Shown piece by piece: positions 56,650 through 64,000 of a stretch of 64,000 nucleotides of DNA. Position 1 is the first letter of the stretch. The number at the start of each line of letters is the position of its first letter. Both the position numbers and the translations under genes were made by a program. This DNA is from Pseudoalteromonas aliena SW19. Lineage in GTDB: Bacteria > Pseudomonadota > Gammaproteobacteria > Enterobacterales > Alteromonadaceae. The DNA is taken from the NCBI RefSeq assembly GCF_014905615.1, contig NZ_AQGU01000026.1, positions 248,001-312,000 on the forward strand, in the 5' to 3' direction. The notes under the pieces are model-generated. The model was not told the DNA's origin. It searched no databases and was given only the letters and a program-made list of their open reading frames with translations.

Positions 56650-57201
56650 ATGCAGTCTAGTTTAAAAAGGCTACTCAAAGTAGCCACTTATGATCAGTTC
56701 TGGAATATGGTGCAATTAAACCATAGTAAGGTAAATCAAGAAGTTAAATTAATAAAAGATGAGGCCATTGCACTCTACGCATATACGCTTTGTCACCCAC
56801 CATTATACAAGGAGATAAATAAGGCTCTACGGGATGGTGATACGAATAATTTTATAATTAAATTAATAGATTCAGCAATTAAAAATCTCCCAATTTACCG
56901 AGGGAAATATGTTTTTAGATGGACTTTACCTCTACTTGAAGAAAAGGAAAAATTAGATAGTTATGAAGAAGTATTTGAAAAAGCTTATTTAAGTACATTG
57001 AAATTTCCTAATGAGATTACAATGGCAGATCCTGAGTGCATTTTGTTTAAAATTGAACATTTGAATGGCCGTGATATAGCTTTATACTCTGATGATTATT
57101 CTATAGATATTCAAGAGGTTATATTGCCAAGAGGTTCAAGCTTTATCAACACTTTGACTCGATGTGATGAAATTGACTATATTATTAGGCAAGTTACATA
57201 A
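56650..57201 (+). CDS. Small ADP-ribosyltransferase-like protein
   Basis: A 183-residue protein without signal peptide that reads as a minimal R-S-E class ADP-ribosyltransferase. AIALYAYTLCHPPLYKEINKALRDG (40-63) matches the helical start of the family. LPIYRG gives Arg84. AYLSTLK gives Ser115-Thr116. IQEVILPRGSSF near 154-165 gives the catalytic Glu156 followed by the typical LPRGSSF strand. Such proteins act as toxins, effectors or phage-related modifiers by transferring ADP-ribose from NAD to proteins or nucleic acids. No immunity gene is recognised. The upstream membrane protein is the only candidate partner. Confidence 0.75.
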   Translation: MQSSLKRLLKVATYDQFWNMVQLNHSKVNQEVKLIKDEAIALYAYTLCHPPLYKEINKALRDGDTNNFIIKLIDSAIKNLPIYRGKYVFRWTLPLLEEKEKLDSYEEVFEKAYLSTLKFPNEITMADPECILFKIEHLNGRDIALYSDDYSIDIQEVILPRGSSFINTLTRCDEIDYIIRQVT

Positions 57202-57400
57202 AGCTAATGGGATCAAATTTTGGCTTCATACATTAAGAATCTTCAATGTCTGCTCATGGCACAAAACAGCCTGAATGTAATTTGGGTACTTTAATAAAAA
57301 AGGACAGCGCTAAATTCTTAAACTTCAATTTACTCTGCTACATATGTGCTACACAGAAATTAAAAAGAAGAAGCTAAAATTCGTAACTCATTGATTTAAT

Positions 57401-57475
57401 TGGTAGCCCCTGCAAGAATCGAACTTGCAACTGCCCCTTAGGAGGGGGCCGTTATATCCATTTAACTAAGAGGCC
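57401..57475 (-). tRNA. tRNA-Arg(CCT)
   Basis: 75 nt including the encoded CCA. The anticodon loop CTCCTAA on a GCCCC/GGGGC stem gives anticodon CCT (codon AGG). The D arm TTAGTTAAATGGATATAA and the T arm with GTTCGATTC are normal. The acceptor GGCCTCT pairs with AGGGGCT with G-U at the first pair, which is unusual. The 3' end faces the accessory genes at 53-57 kb. Confidence 0.93.
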
Positions 57476-57544
57476 ACAAAGCGGTGTGCTTAATGAGTTG
57501 AATTATAACGGTATCTGGTTTTTTATATCAAGCACCGAATGAAG

Positions 57545-58204
57545 TTAATTGCTTGATAAGTATATATCTTCTTTATTTAGTACATACAGTGGTATTAATT
57601 TTCGGCTACTGGCCGCTAAACGTTTGCTTTGAACATTAATTACACGCGCATTGACTTCCACGCCATTTTCACGATAAATCAATGTACCTGATAATATATG
57701 ACTCGCGATATTATTTTTTGCCAGTTTTGACGTATCACGCGAAAAAGCAAAGTCGCCTTGATTGTTTACCGTAATCAAATCTGCTGTTTTAAAGTCTACC
57801 GTGTTATACCCAAATTTTTGCAGTTGGTGCATAAACGTTTCTGATAATTGATTACCTAGTTGGTTCGTTGTTTTAAGCGTGGCATCTAAATCAACAAACG
57901 ATGCAACTGCAATTGATATACCTTGCTCAATACGCATTGTTTCTGTTAAATCGAGCGCCATTTGTTCTACATAATTGGCTAGTATTTTATGATGTTTACT
58001 TGGGATAAACTGACTTGAGTCTTTGTACTCATCTACTTTATCGTTTTCAACTTGTTGTAGCATTTGGCTAAAATCGTAATTATTAGTGGTGCTTTGCTGC
58101 GTTTCTGTTGTGACTTTATTTGGCTGGCTTTGTAATAAATTACACCCCGAAATTAATAGGGATACGCCCGCTATACAAATAAGTTTCTTAACTAGATTAG
58201 TCAT
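57545..58204 (-). CDS. FlgO-family lipoprotein, paralog 1
   Basis: A 219-residue outer-membrane-type lipoprotein with lipobox LLISGC. The FlgO domain follows: IAVASFVDLDATLKTTNQLGNQLSETFMHQL, a FSRDTSKLAKN segment and VNARVINVQSKRLAASSRKLIPL. FlgO supports stability of the polar flagellum in Vibrio. ATG 58204 behind GAGG is preferred over the GTG overlapping the previous stop. Last of three tandem paralogs. Confidence 0.82.
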   Translation of the reverse strand: MTNLVKKLICIAGVSLLISGCNLLQSQPNKVTTETQQSTTNNYDFSQMLQQVENDKVDEYKDSSQFIPSKHHKILANYVEQMALDLTETMRIEQGISIAVASFVDLDATLKTTNQLGNQLSETFMHQLQKFGYNTVDFKTADLITVNNQGDFAFSRDTSKLAKNNIASHILSGTLIYRENGVEVNARVINVQSKRLAASSRKLIPLYVLNKEDIYLSSN

Positions 58205-58212
58205 CAGTAACC

Positions 58213-58890
58213 TCACTTACTTGCTTGTTTGAGCATCAAGCCATCTTTGCTACGACTACTATTGAGTGCATCTATCACAGGTTGTGGAATAAAGCCCTGC
58301 GCTGAGCCTACAACCGCTTTACTTTCAAGCCCGACTATTCGTGCGTTGACCAGTACTCCGCCTTGATGGTTAACCAAGGTGCCCGCTAATACATAGCTAA
58401 AGTTTTGATCTTGATTAAGCTCTAAATAATCACGGCTAAATACATAATCTCCGCTTGGCGTTACGCGCATGTAGTCAGTGGTTTTAAAATCAATAACGGG
58501 GACGCCAAAATTATGCAGCTCGTGCATAAAGCTTTCGGCTATTTGATTACCTAACAAAGTAGCATCGTTATAATCATGATCTAAAAATATAAAACTTGAA
58601 ACTGCTAGCGGCGTTTTTGTGTTTACGTACTGTAGGTTTTCAGCCATATCCTGCATGATGCCACGTACATAATGATTAATGTTTTTACGTATATTGGTAT
58701 TTATTTGGCTTTGTTTGTTCATAACAGCAATATTACTTTGATACATTGAGCCATTTTCACTCGGTGCTGCAACAGCACGTTGTGGCTCAAAAAACGCCGG
58801 AGCATCGTCTGTTATCTGCGTACTGTTGTTTATTGCTTGTGTACAACCAAAGCCCAGTGGCAAAAATAAAGTTAATAATAAACGTTTCAT
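58213..58890 (-). CDS. FlgO-family lipoprotein, paralog 2
   Basis: A 225-residue lipoprotein-like protein. The N-terminal signal LLLTLFLPLGFGC ends in a lipobox-like Cys. The FlgO domain has LAVSSFIFLDHDYNDATLLGNQIAESFMHEL, FSRDYLELNQ and VNARIVGLESKAVVGSAQGFIP. AGGAG precedes the ATG. It sits between two related genes with short spacers, consistent with one operon made by tandem duplication. Confidence 0.82.
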   Translation of the reverse strand: MKRLLLTLFLPLGFGCTQAINNSTQITDDAPAFFEPQRAVAAPSENGSMYQSNIAVMNKQSQINTNIRKNINHYVRGIMQDMAENLQYVNTKTPLAVSSFIFLDHDYNDATLLGNQIAESFMHELHNFGVPVIDFKTTDYMRVTPSGDYVFSRDYLELNQDQNFSYVLAGTLVNHQGGVLVNARIVGLESKAVVGSAQGFIPQPVIDALNSSRSKDGLMLKQASK

Positions 58891-58902
58891 ATTGGCTCCT
58901 AA

Positions 58903-59496
58903 TTAGTATTCACTACGGTATATGTAATCACCGCGTTGTTGTATTTTTTCATTGCCCCACATTACATTAATTGGAATTTCTGTTGTGGCGGCAGAGACAA
59001 CGTGGCCCGTTTTTACATTTACCATGCGGGCATTAGCAATATAGGCATGCTGCTGGCGTGTTAATGTACCGGTGATCACAAAGTCAATATTCTGACGTTG
59101 CTGTAACCGGCTAATATCTCGACTTAAAATAGAATCGGCATTGCTGGACAAATTAAGGCTATTTTCAAGTCGGTATTCAATGGTGTTATAGCCTAGCTGC
59201 GTAAACTGCGTGATAAGGCTTTCTTGAATTTGCTGGCTTAAACCTGCGCCTTGCCCATCGGCAAGTTTTGAATCCAGTGCGTCAGCTAAATAAAAACTTG
59301 TTACCGCTATAAATGCAGTGCTTTTATAAGGCTCTTTTATGTGGCTGAGCTGAATACTCAAGTTATTCACATATTGGTTTACGGTATAAGGAGCCATCGC
59401 TGCTTTTGCCGCGTCGGTACTTATACTCGGCTCAGGCTCTGGCGTTAAGCTGCATGCGGTTAAGTTTACAAATAATAAGGGTAGTAAAAGGCGCAT
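58903..59496 (-). CDS. FlgO-family lipoprotein, paralog 3
   Basis: A 197-residue lipoprotein with lipobox VNLTAC. The FlgO-type domain has FIAVTSFYLADALDSKLADGQGAGLSQQIQESLITQF, ILSRDISRLQQ and IANARMVNVKTGHVVSAATTEIP. The start is taken at ATG 59496, nine bases after AGAGG. An ATG three codons upstream overlaps that site and is less likely. First in the three-gene set, with a sigma54-like promoter upstream, so it may be the functional FlgO. Confidence 0.8.
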   Translation of the reverse strand: MRLLLPLLFVNLTACSLTPEPEPSISTDAAKAAMAPYTVNQYVNNLSIQLSHIKEPYKSTAFIAVTSFYLADALDSKLADGQGAGLSQQIQESLITQFTQLGYNTIEYRLENSLNLSSNADSILSRDISRLQQRQNIDFVITGTLTRQQHAYIANARMVNVKTGHVVSAATTEIPINVMWGNEKIQQRGDYIYRSEY

Positions 59497-59529
59497 AGTT
59501 GCCATCCTCTAAAAACATGACAATTACAA

Positions 59530-59545
59530 AGCAATTACTATGCCG
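59530..59545 (-). promoter_or_regulatory. Sigma54-like promoter of the FlgO-family genes
   Basis: Minus strand CGGCATAGTAATTGCT. GG and GC have the 12-base offset and the -12 half is good. The first base of the -24 half differs from consensus. It lies 34 bp before the chosen start. Confidence 0.6.
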
Positions 59546-59547
59546 AT

Positions 59548-60204
59548 TTACATTTTTAATGATTGCTCTGTGTAGTGGCTAACAATGCACATGACTTGGT
59601 ATTGCATTAGTTTATTACAATCTTTAGCGGCGTTTTCCTGCTTTATGTATGCACCAAGCTTTAGCCGATAAAACGTGGTGCCATTTACGTTGACACTTTC
59701 GACATTCGCAGCGACTTTACCTGAAAATATAGTGGGTGCCGTCGCTTTTATTTTAGCAAAGCTTTGTGGTAATCGGGTTTGATCTGTTACCGAGGCAACC
59801 TGAAGCGCGAAGAGAGGCTGCACCTTTATTGGCTGTGCTTTTGTTGGCTGTATGGGGGCCGGTGGAGCTATTGGTTCTGGATTAAGCGAGCTGTTCATCG
59901 CTATTTTACTTTCACTTTTTTGCGCAGCGGCTGCTGATTGCTGCTCTTGTGCTACTGAGGTTAGTTGTTTTATTAATAGCTTTAGGTCTTGCTCTATAAC
60001 CAATAAACGCTCAACACCGGCTTTGGCTTGCTGCCACTGCTTTGCTGATGCTTTAAGCTCAGCCAACTCATCAGAAGTAATAACGACTTCCGCTTGGTTA
60101 TTGAGCTGCGGGGCTACTTTTTTTTGTGGCTCAGCAGTACTGCTACACCCCGACAACATTATTAAAGTTAGGCCTAACAAACTCATTAACTGTTTTTTTA
60201 GCAT
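59548..60204 (-). CDS. SPOR-domain lipoprotein
   Basis: A 218-residue lipoprotein from ATG 60204 (AGGAAA upstream; the longer frame runs into a repeat element). The signal ends in the lipobox IMLSGC. A coiled-coil-like helix (about 40-90) is followed by a proline- and alanine-rich linker. A C-terminal SPOR domain (about 135-215) begins LFALQVASVTDQTRLPQSFAKIK and binds denuded peptidoglycan in family members. It may assist the pilus usher upstream or the FlgO set downstream, and context cannot decide. Confidence 0.82.
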   Translation of the reverse strand: MLKKQLMSLLGLTLIMLSGCSSTAEPQKKVAPQLNNQAEVVITSDELAELKASAKQWQQAKAGVERLLVIEQDLKLLIKQLTSVAQEQQSAAAAQKSESKIAMNSSLNPEPIAPPAPIQPTKAQPIKVQPLFALQVASVTDQTRLPQSFAKIKATAPTIFSGKVAANVESVNVNGTTFYRLKLGAYIKQENAAKDCNKLMQYQVMCIVSHYTEQSLKM

Positions 60205-60232
60205 GTTATTATTTCCTATGAATTGTTTTAAG

Positions 60233-60431
60233 TTAACCTGAACTCTGGTTAAGAGATTTACTAACATATTGAATTATGGTGATATTTAAATTTATTTTCT
60301 CTAGTCAGTGATTTTCAGTGAAAACAAGATGAATTTACGCGTCAATAGCGAATCTATTGCAAGTAAATTCAACGCAATTAGCGCTGAAAATAGCTGCTCG
60401 AGATAGATTTATTATCCAGAGTTCAGGTTAA
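60233..60431. repeat. Small palindromic element, family 1, copy 2 (MITE-like)
   Basis: 199 bp with perfect 16-bp terminal inverted repeats: TTAACCTGAACTCTGG and CCAGAGTTCAGGTTAA. It has the same interior nested dyads as the copy at 5344-5541 and is flanked by TTAAGTTA direct sequences. It separates the usher gene from the SPOR lipoprotein gene, perhaps splitting an older operon. Confidence 0.9.
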
Positions 60432-60440
60432 GTTATGCCA

Positions 60441-63400
60441 TTAGTGGTTAATACGCTGCGCCTGCACAGTACAACTTAATCCTTTTTCGGCTATGTTTAG
60501 GCACGCATCTTTGAGCATCACAGACTCTGTTTTATCGTAAGCAAGCGCTAATACGTAGCGATTTAAAACGGTATCTTTCACATAAAAAGGGCTCTGTTTT
60601 ACAACGCCCGATACATTTTTTTTAATCAATTGATAGTATGTTTTAAGTATTGCTAATGACGAAAAGTCACCAATATTAGCAATATAGCCCTGCGTTTGTG
60701 CTTTTTCTTTTAACGTAAAATCAACGCCAACTAACACATCCCCTTTTGCTGATAAATCAACCTGTATCTGTTGTGTGTTTTTTAGTGATTTTCGCTCTTT
60801 AAACTCATCATCAATGACTGCTTTATATTGCCCTGGGCGTAAGTCAGTAAATAAATAATAGCCGTCGTAGGCAGCTTGAGTTTGCGCAACCTCTTTACCC
60901 GTTTTATCTAAAAGCTTAACGGTTGCGTAAGGCTCAATTTCACTGGTATCGCCAGTTTGCTTGTAAACAGTTCCTTCTATTTCACTGCTATTATTTAATG
61001 GTATTTCCATGTATTCAACAAAGCCTGCACGTGGGGTGATTGAAAATCCTTCTGTGGCTGCAATATAAAAGGGATCAGGCAAGCTATCTGTATCAATAAC
61101 AATATCGGTAGTTAAATTAGCGGGCATACCGGAGAGCAAAGCAATACCGTTTTCATCACTAAGGCCTGTACGATAATTTTGTAGCCCTTTTACTTTAACG
61201 CCTTCAATATTTTCATCATCTTGGTCAAATATACCGTTATTATTGTTATCGAGGTATACATGCACCATAAGTGAGCCGGCCTGAACCAAACTACGCCGAT
61301 TTAAAAAGTAATCATTATTTACAGTGTCGTAGCCCAAACTAAAGCGGCCAAATAAACCAACACGCCAGTTATCTTCACTGTCGTAATTAAAATTACTATT
61401 AATGCTAAACAATTTAGCCTGCCAATTTAATCCAAGTTCAGCGTATTTAATATTATCATCTAACTGGTGAGTTAATTTTAGCTCTGCTTGTAAATTGGGA
61501 GAAAGCGAGCGGCTAAATTCGGTTTCGTAGCTTGTAATTTCCCCCTCAGGCTCTAAAGAGTAGTTAACTCCTAAACGCGTGCTAATTCGGCCAAAACGCT
61601 TTTGTAACAAGCTACTGCCAAAAAATCGATCGTTATCGGCCCACTGTAAACTGTTATTAAATGAATACCCTGCAATTGAGTAATTTAAAATATTACCCAA
61701 CCTTAATACATTGTCTTGTGTGTCGTTAGTGATATGTGACGCAGTATTTTGATAGCTTAAACGGCCATATTCATTTTGCATTACATTACCCGATACAAAT
61801 AACTCGTAAGTACTTGAGTCATCGAGAGGGCCATCTTTGAGGTTTTTATTTAAAAGCTGTGATGCTTTACGCATGCTAAAACGCACTGATTGCTCTGCAA
61901 ATTCACTTCTAACTGCAATTTCGAGTTCGTCTTCGCGATTATTGTTTTGTTCATAGTCTAAGTTAACGAGTACTTTATTAAAAATGCTCAAATTTGAACC
62001 AAGCGCATAGCGATGTTCGTCGTCACCATCGTCGCTACTAAGCGTAGATAGCCCAGAATAAACCGATAAATTATCAGTGATCCCGCGCTCATAACGCCCT
62101 GACAGTAACCACCCATCCTGAGCATTAACTGATGTTGAATGGTTAAGTAATTGCTCACCTTCTTGAGTGAGTGAGACTTCGTAAAAACCTTCACCTTCTT
62201 CTAAGCTATTGCCATCAACTAAGTATTCTTCAACTTTTCGCTCTACTTGGCCTTGCGGGCCATAAAAAATTAATTCAAAGGTGTTTGCACCAAAGAGTAA
62301 ATCTATATTTTCGAACAAATAACGCCCGTCAGGTAAGCTCAGTTGTTGATCTATCAATATTTTATTTCGATAAAGCTCAACATCCCAACCGGCTTGAACA
62401 GCGCCCGTTAGATTTATTTGATTGTTATTTACTTTTTTGTATAGCGGTTTGTTATTAATCTTAATGCCACGCGCATAATAACTGCTAAAGTTGCTGCCTA
62501 TTTGAGTAGCAAGTACATCACCAAACTGCACATTTGTAGCGCCAAGAGGCCCAAGTAAGCTAGCGTGTGTGTCTTGCCGACTAAACGACAAACGAGAGTC
62601 GCTAATTAAGTTCCCTTCTCTTCCTGCTAGGTAATATTCAGCATTAACATAAGCTAAGTCTTGCGAGCCTAAAATAGAGTAGTTTAAGGAAGTATTATTT
62701 TTGGTAGCAGAGTAACTAAGTTGTAAATCGGCCACGGGGTTTGAACTTGCTTGATAAGGGCTCGCTTTCCAAGGCAAGGTAGGGACTAAGTGATCTAAGC
62801 TAGCATTAAACTTTCGCTGCTCTCGTTGTAGCTTTTGTTCAATGGGTAGTTTCACTTGAGGGTCTAAATACAGCTCTAAAGAATTAAAATCAAGTTTAAG
62901 CTTTAATGCAAACCACGCATTAAGCTGCTCATAATCAATAAATATATCGCCAGCATCAATATAATAATCTTGCTCATTGAGTGAGTAAGTCACCCCATTA
63001 ACAAATACTTTTTGCTCATTTAGGTTCATCTCAAATTGATTATTAGGGGAAATAAACCAACCTTTTGCAGTTAAACTTTCGTTATTAACAGTGATTGCAA
63101 AATTAAGCTGCTCAAACACGCTATTTAGTTCAATCCATGCGCCATTTTCGCTTTTTATAGCAATTAACTCGCCTAAATAATATTTGCGTAAATACGCTGA
63201 GAAAAACAACAGTTCACCTACTGGGATCCCCATATTTTGCGCTTCAAAGTCATTTGTAATAGAACCTGTATTTACTTTAGCAATGTCATTAATTTGCTCT
63301 TCGGTTACTTTTTCCCATTTTTTTTCAATGTTAAACAGAGTGTTATACAAAACATCGGTTTTATTTTGCGTTGCATGTGCTGCAAAGCCTAATACAAAAA

Positions 63401-63452
63401 GTACTAAGCCAATAACTAATGTATAACGTTTGAATAAAATCAGTTTAGTAAT
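60441..63452 (-). CDS. Outer-membrane usher-like protein of an alternative chaperone-usher system
   Basis: About 1003 residues if started at ATT 63452, which gives a standard signal peptide (MTKLILFKRYTLVIGLVLFV..AHA). From the first ATG/GTG/TTG-type start (TTG 63350) the signal peptide is lost. The protein shows an N-terminal domain, a long beta-rich middle with alternating strands (SYSATKNNTSLNYSILGSQ and similar) like an outer-membrane barrel, and C-terminal Ig/carboxypeptidase-regulatory-like modules (VYLDNNNNGIFDQDDENIEG). Position after a PapD-like chaperone gene supports an usher for a fimbrial system of the non-classical type. No subunit gene is visible in the window. Confidence 0.68.
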   Translation of the reverse strand: MTKLILFKRYTLVIGLVLFVLGFAAHATQNKTDVLYNTLFNIEKKWEKVTEEQINDIAKVNTGSITNDFEAQNMGIPVGELLFFSAYLRKYYLGELIAIKSENGAWIELNSVFEQLNFAITVNNESLTAKGWFISPNNQFEMNLNEQKVFVNGVTYSLNEQDYYIDAGDIFIDYEQLNAWFALKLKLDFNSLELYLDPQVKLPIEQKLQREQRKFNASLDHLVPTLPWKASPYQASSNPVADLQLSYSATKNNTSLNYSILGSQDLAYVNAEYYLAGREGNLISDSRLSFSRQDTHASLLGPLGATNVQFGDVLATQIGSNFSSYYARGIKINNKPLYKKVNNNQINLTGAVQAGWDVELYRNKILIDQQLSLPDGRYLFENIDLLFGANTFELIFYGPQGQVERKVEEYLVDGNSLEEGEGFYEVSLTQEGEQLLNHSTSVNAQDGWLLSGRYERGITDNLSVYSGLSTLSSDDGDDEHRYALGSNLSIFNKVLVNLDYEQNNNREDELEIAVRSEFAEQSVRFSMRKASQLLNKNLKDGPLDDSSTYELFVSGNVMQNEYGRLSYQNTASHITNDTQDNVLRLGNILNYSIAGYSFNNSLQWADNDRFFGSSLLQKRFGRISTRLGVNYSLEPEGEITSYETEFSRSLSPNLQAELKLTHQLDDNIKYAELGLNWQAKLFSINSNFNYDSEDNWRVGLFGRFSLGYDTVNNDYFLNRRSLVQAGSLMVHVYLDNNNNGIFDQDDENIEGVKVKGLQNYRTGLSDENGIALLSGMPANLTTDIVIDTDSLPDPFYIAATEGFSITPRAGFVEYMEIPLNNSSEIEGTVYKQTGDTSEIEPYATVKLLDKTGKEVAQTQAAYDGYYLFTDLRPGQYKAVIDDEFKERKSLKNTQQIQVDLSAKGDVLVGVDFTLKEKAQTQGYIANIGDFSSLAILKTYYQLIKKNVSGVVKQSPFYVKDTVLNRYVLALAYDKTESVMLKDACLNIAEKGLSCTVQAQRINH

Positions 63453-64000
63453 CCCACTGAATTAGCGTTTAGATTAACGGTTTTTTCTGCAAATATTACA
63501 CCTTGATACTCTCGAAGGCCTGAATATACAATCCGTAATTTACCAGCACCACTAATTACATTTTTTTCAAAGAAGTTGAGTGTTAGCTTAGCTAAAGGTA
63601 CTTCAGCGTAAATACTGTAATCACTTAGCATAGATACCTTAATCTCTTCGCTCGCATTATTTGCTTTATAAAAAGCGTCTACTTTACCAAAAGCGCTGTA
63701 GTTACCCTTTCGTGCTAGTGATACAAGCAGCGCGTTATTTTGCTCATTTTTTACCAGCTCGATTGCCTCAATACTAACTTGAGGCTGTATTGCACCTTGG
63801 CGCAAAATAACGGGTATTGAGTAACTTAAAATCATGTTGATTTTAATGCCCATTTTTGTCGATTTGCTTTTATCTTCGTTTGGTAATGCTTGGAATAATA
63901 AATGCGAGCGATACTCTTTATCTGCTAAGTTTTTGGGTTTACGTAAGGCAAGTTTAACTATTTGACGCTCCCCTGGCGCTAATCGCACTTGTGATGGACT
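63440..64000 (-). CDS. PapD-like pilus chaperone (N-terminus beyond window)
   Basis: At least 186 residues, running off the right edge. SPSQVRLAPGERQIVKLAL near the visible start is the typical first-domain strand of periplasmic pilus chaperones. YRSHLLFQALP and the following ISYSIPVILRQG-like region (NMILSYSIPVILRQG) are also typical. The second domain is beta-rich. The stop overlaps the usher's apparent ATT start by 13 bp. The signal peptide should lie beyond the window. Confidence 0.75.
   Translation of the reverse strand, partial: SPSQVRLAPGERQIVKLALRKPKNLADKEYRSHLLFQALPNEDKSKSTKMGIKINMILSYSIPVILRQGAIQPQVSIEAIELVKNEQNNALLVSLARKGNYSAFGKVDAFYKANNASEEIKVSMLSDYSIYAEVPLAKLTLNFFEKNVISGAGKLRIVYSGLREYQGVIFAEKTVNLNANSVGLLN

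Overview
The window looks like a chromosomal segment of a marine gammaproteobacterium of the Alteromonadales, most likely Pseudoalteromonas or a close relative. The DNA is AT-rich. The polar-flagellum genes follow the Vibrio/Shewanella scheme (FlrA/FlrB/FlrC, several flagellins, FlgO/FlgP/FlgT, sigma54 promoters). The genus is inferred from gene style and repeat content, not from a marker gene.

1-8.5 kb: the flagellar regulators flrC (cut by the left edge), flrB and flrA lie on the minus strand. Between flrB and flrA are tag (DNA repair), an unusual dioxygenase-GSCFA fusion gene and a cluster of small inverted-repeat elements. fliS and a FliT-like gene follow on the plus strand behind a sigma54 promoter.

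8.6-18.7 kb: a plus-strand sugar operon makes a nonulosonic acid of the pseudaminic type (PseB, PseC, PseH, PseG, PseI and an SpsF-like nucleotidyltransferase). It also carries tailoring genes: an aldo/keto reductase, a class III aminotransferase, a PIG-L deacetylase, a formyltransferase and a second GNAT. A Maf/DUF115 glycosyltransferase on the minus strand, next to fliD, probably attaches the sugar to flagellin.

18.8-44 kb: the minus strand carries fliD, flaG, four large flagellins, flgL-K-J, flgI-H-G-F, flgE-D-C-B, cheR and cheV. The plus strand carries flgA-M-N. Sigma54-type promoters precede flgB, flgF, flgJ and the first flagellin. Sigma28-type promoters precede the other three flagellins and flgM. 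Each operon therefore has a readable place in the flagellar hierarchy.

44-48 kb: an IS1634-type insertion sequence sits inside an older small element. Divergent flgP and flgT follow, each with its own sigma54 promoter. 48-53 kb: oxyR with a near-perfect OxyR operator and a peroxiredoxin-glutaredoxin hybrid, then a disulfide oxidoreductase, a DHH phosphoesterase and a DUF4303-like protein.

53-57.5 kb is an accessory stretch ending at a tRNA-Arg(CCT). It holds a small secreted/membrane gene pair, a REP-type (Y1) transposase with a recently duplicated, truncated copy, a membrane-anchored protein of unknown function and a small protein with ADP-ribosyltransferase motifs. 57.5-64 kb: three tandem FlgO-family genes, a SPOR-domain lipoprotein, and an alternative chaperone-usher pair whose usher seems to start at an ATT codon and whose chaperone is cut by the right edge.
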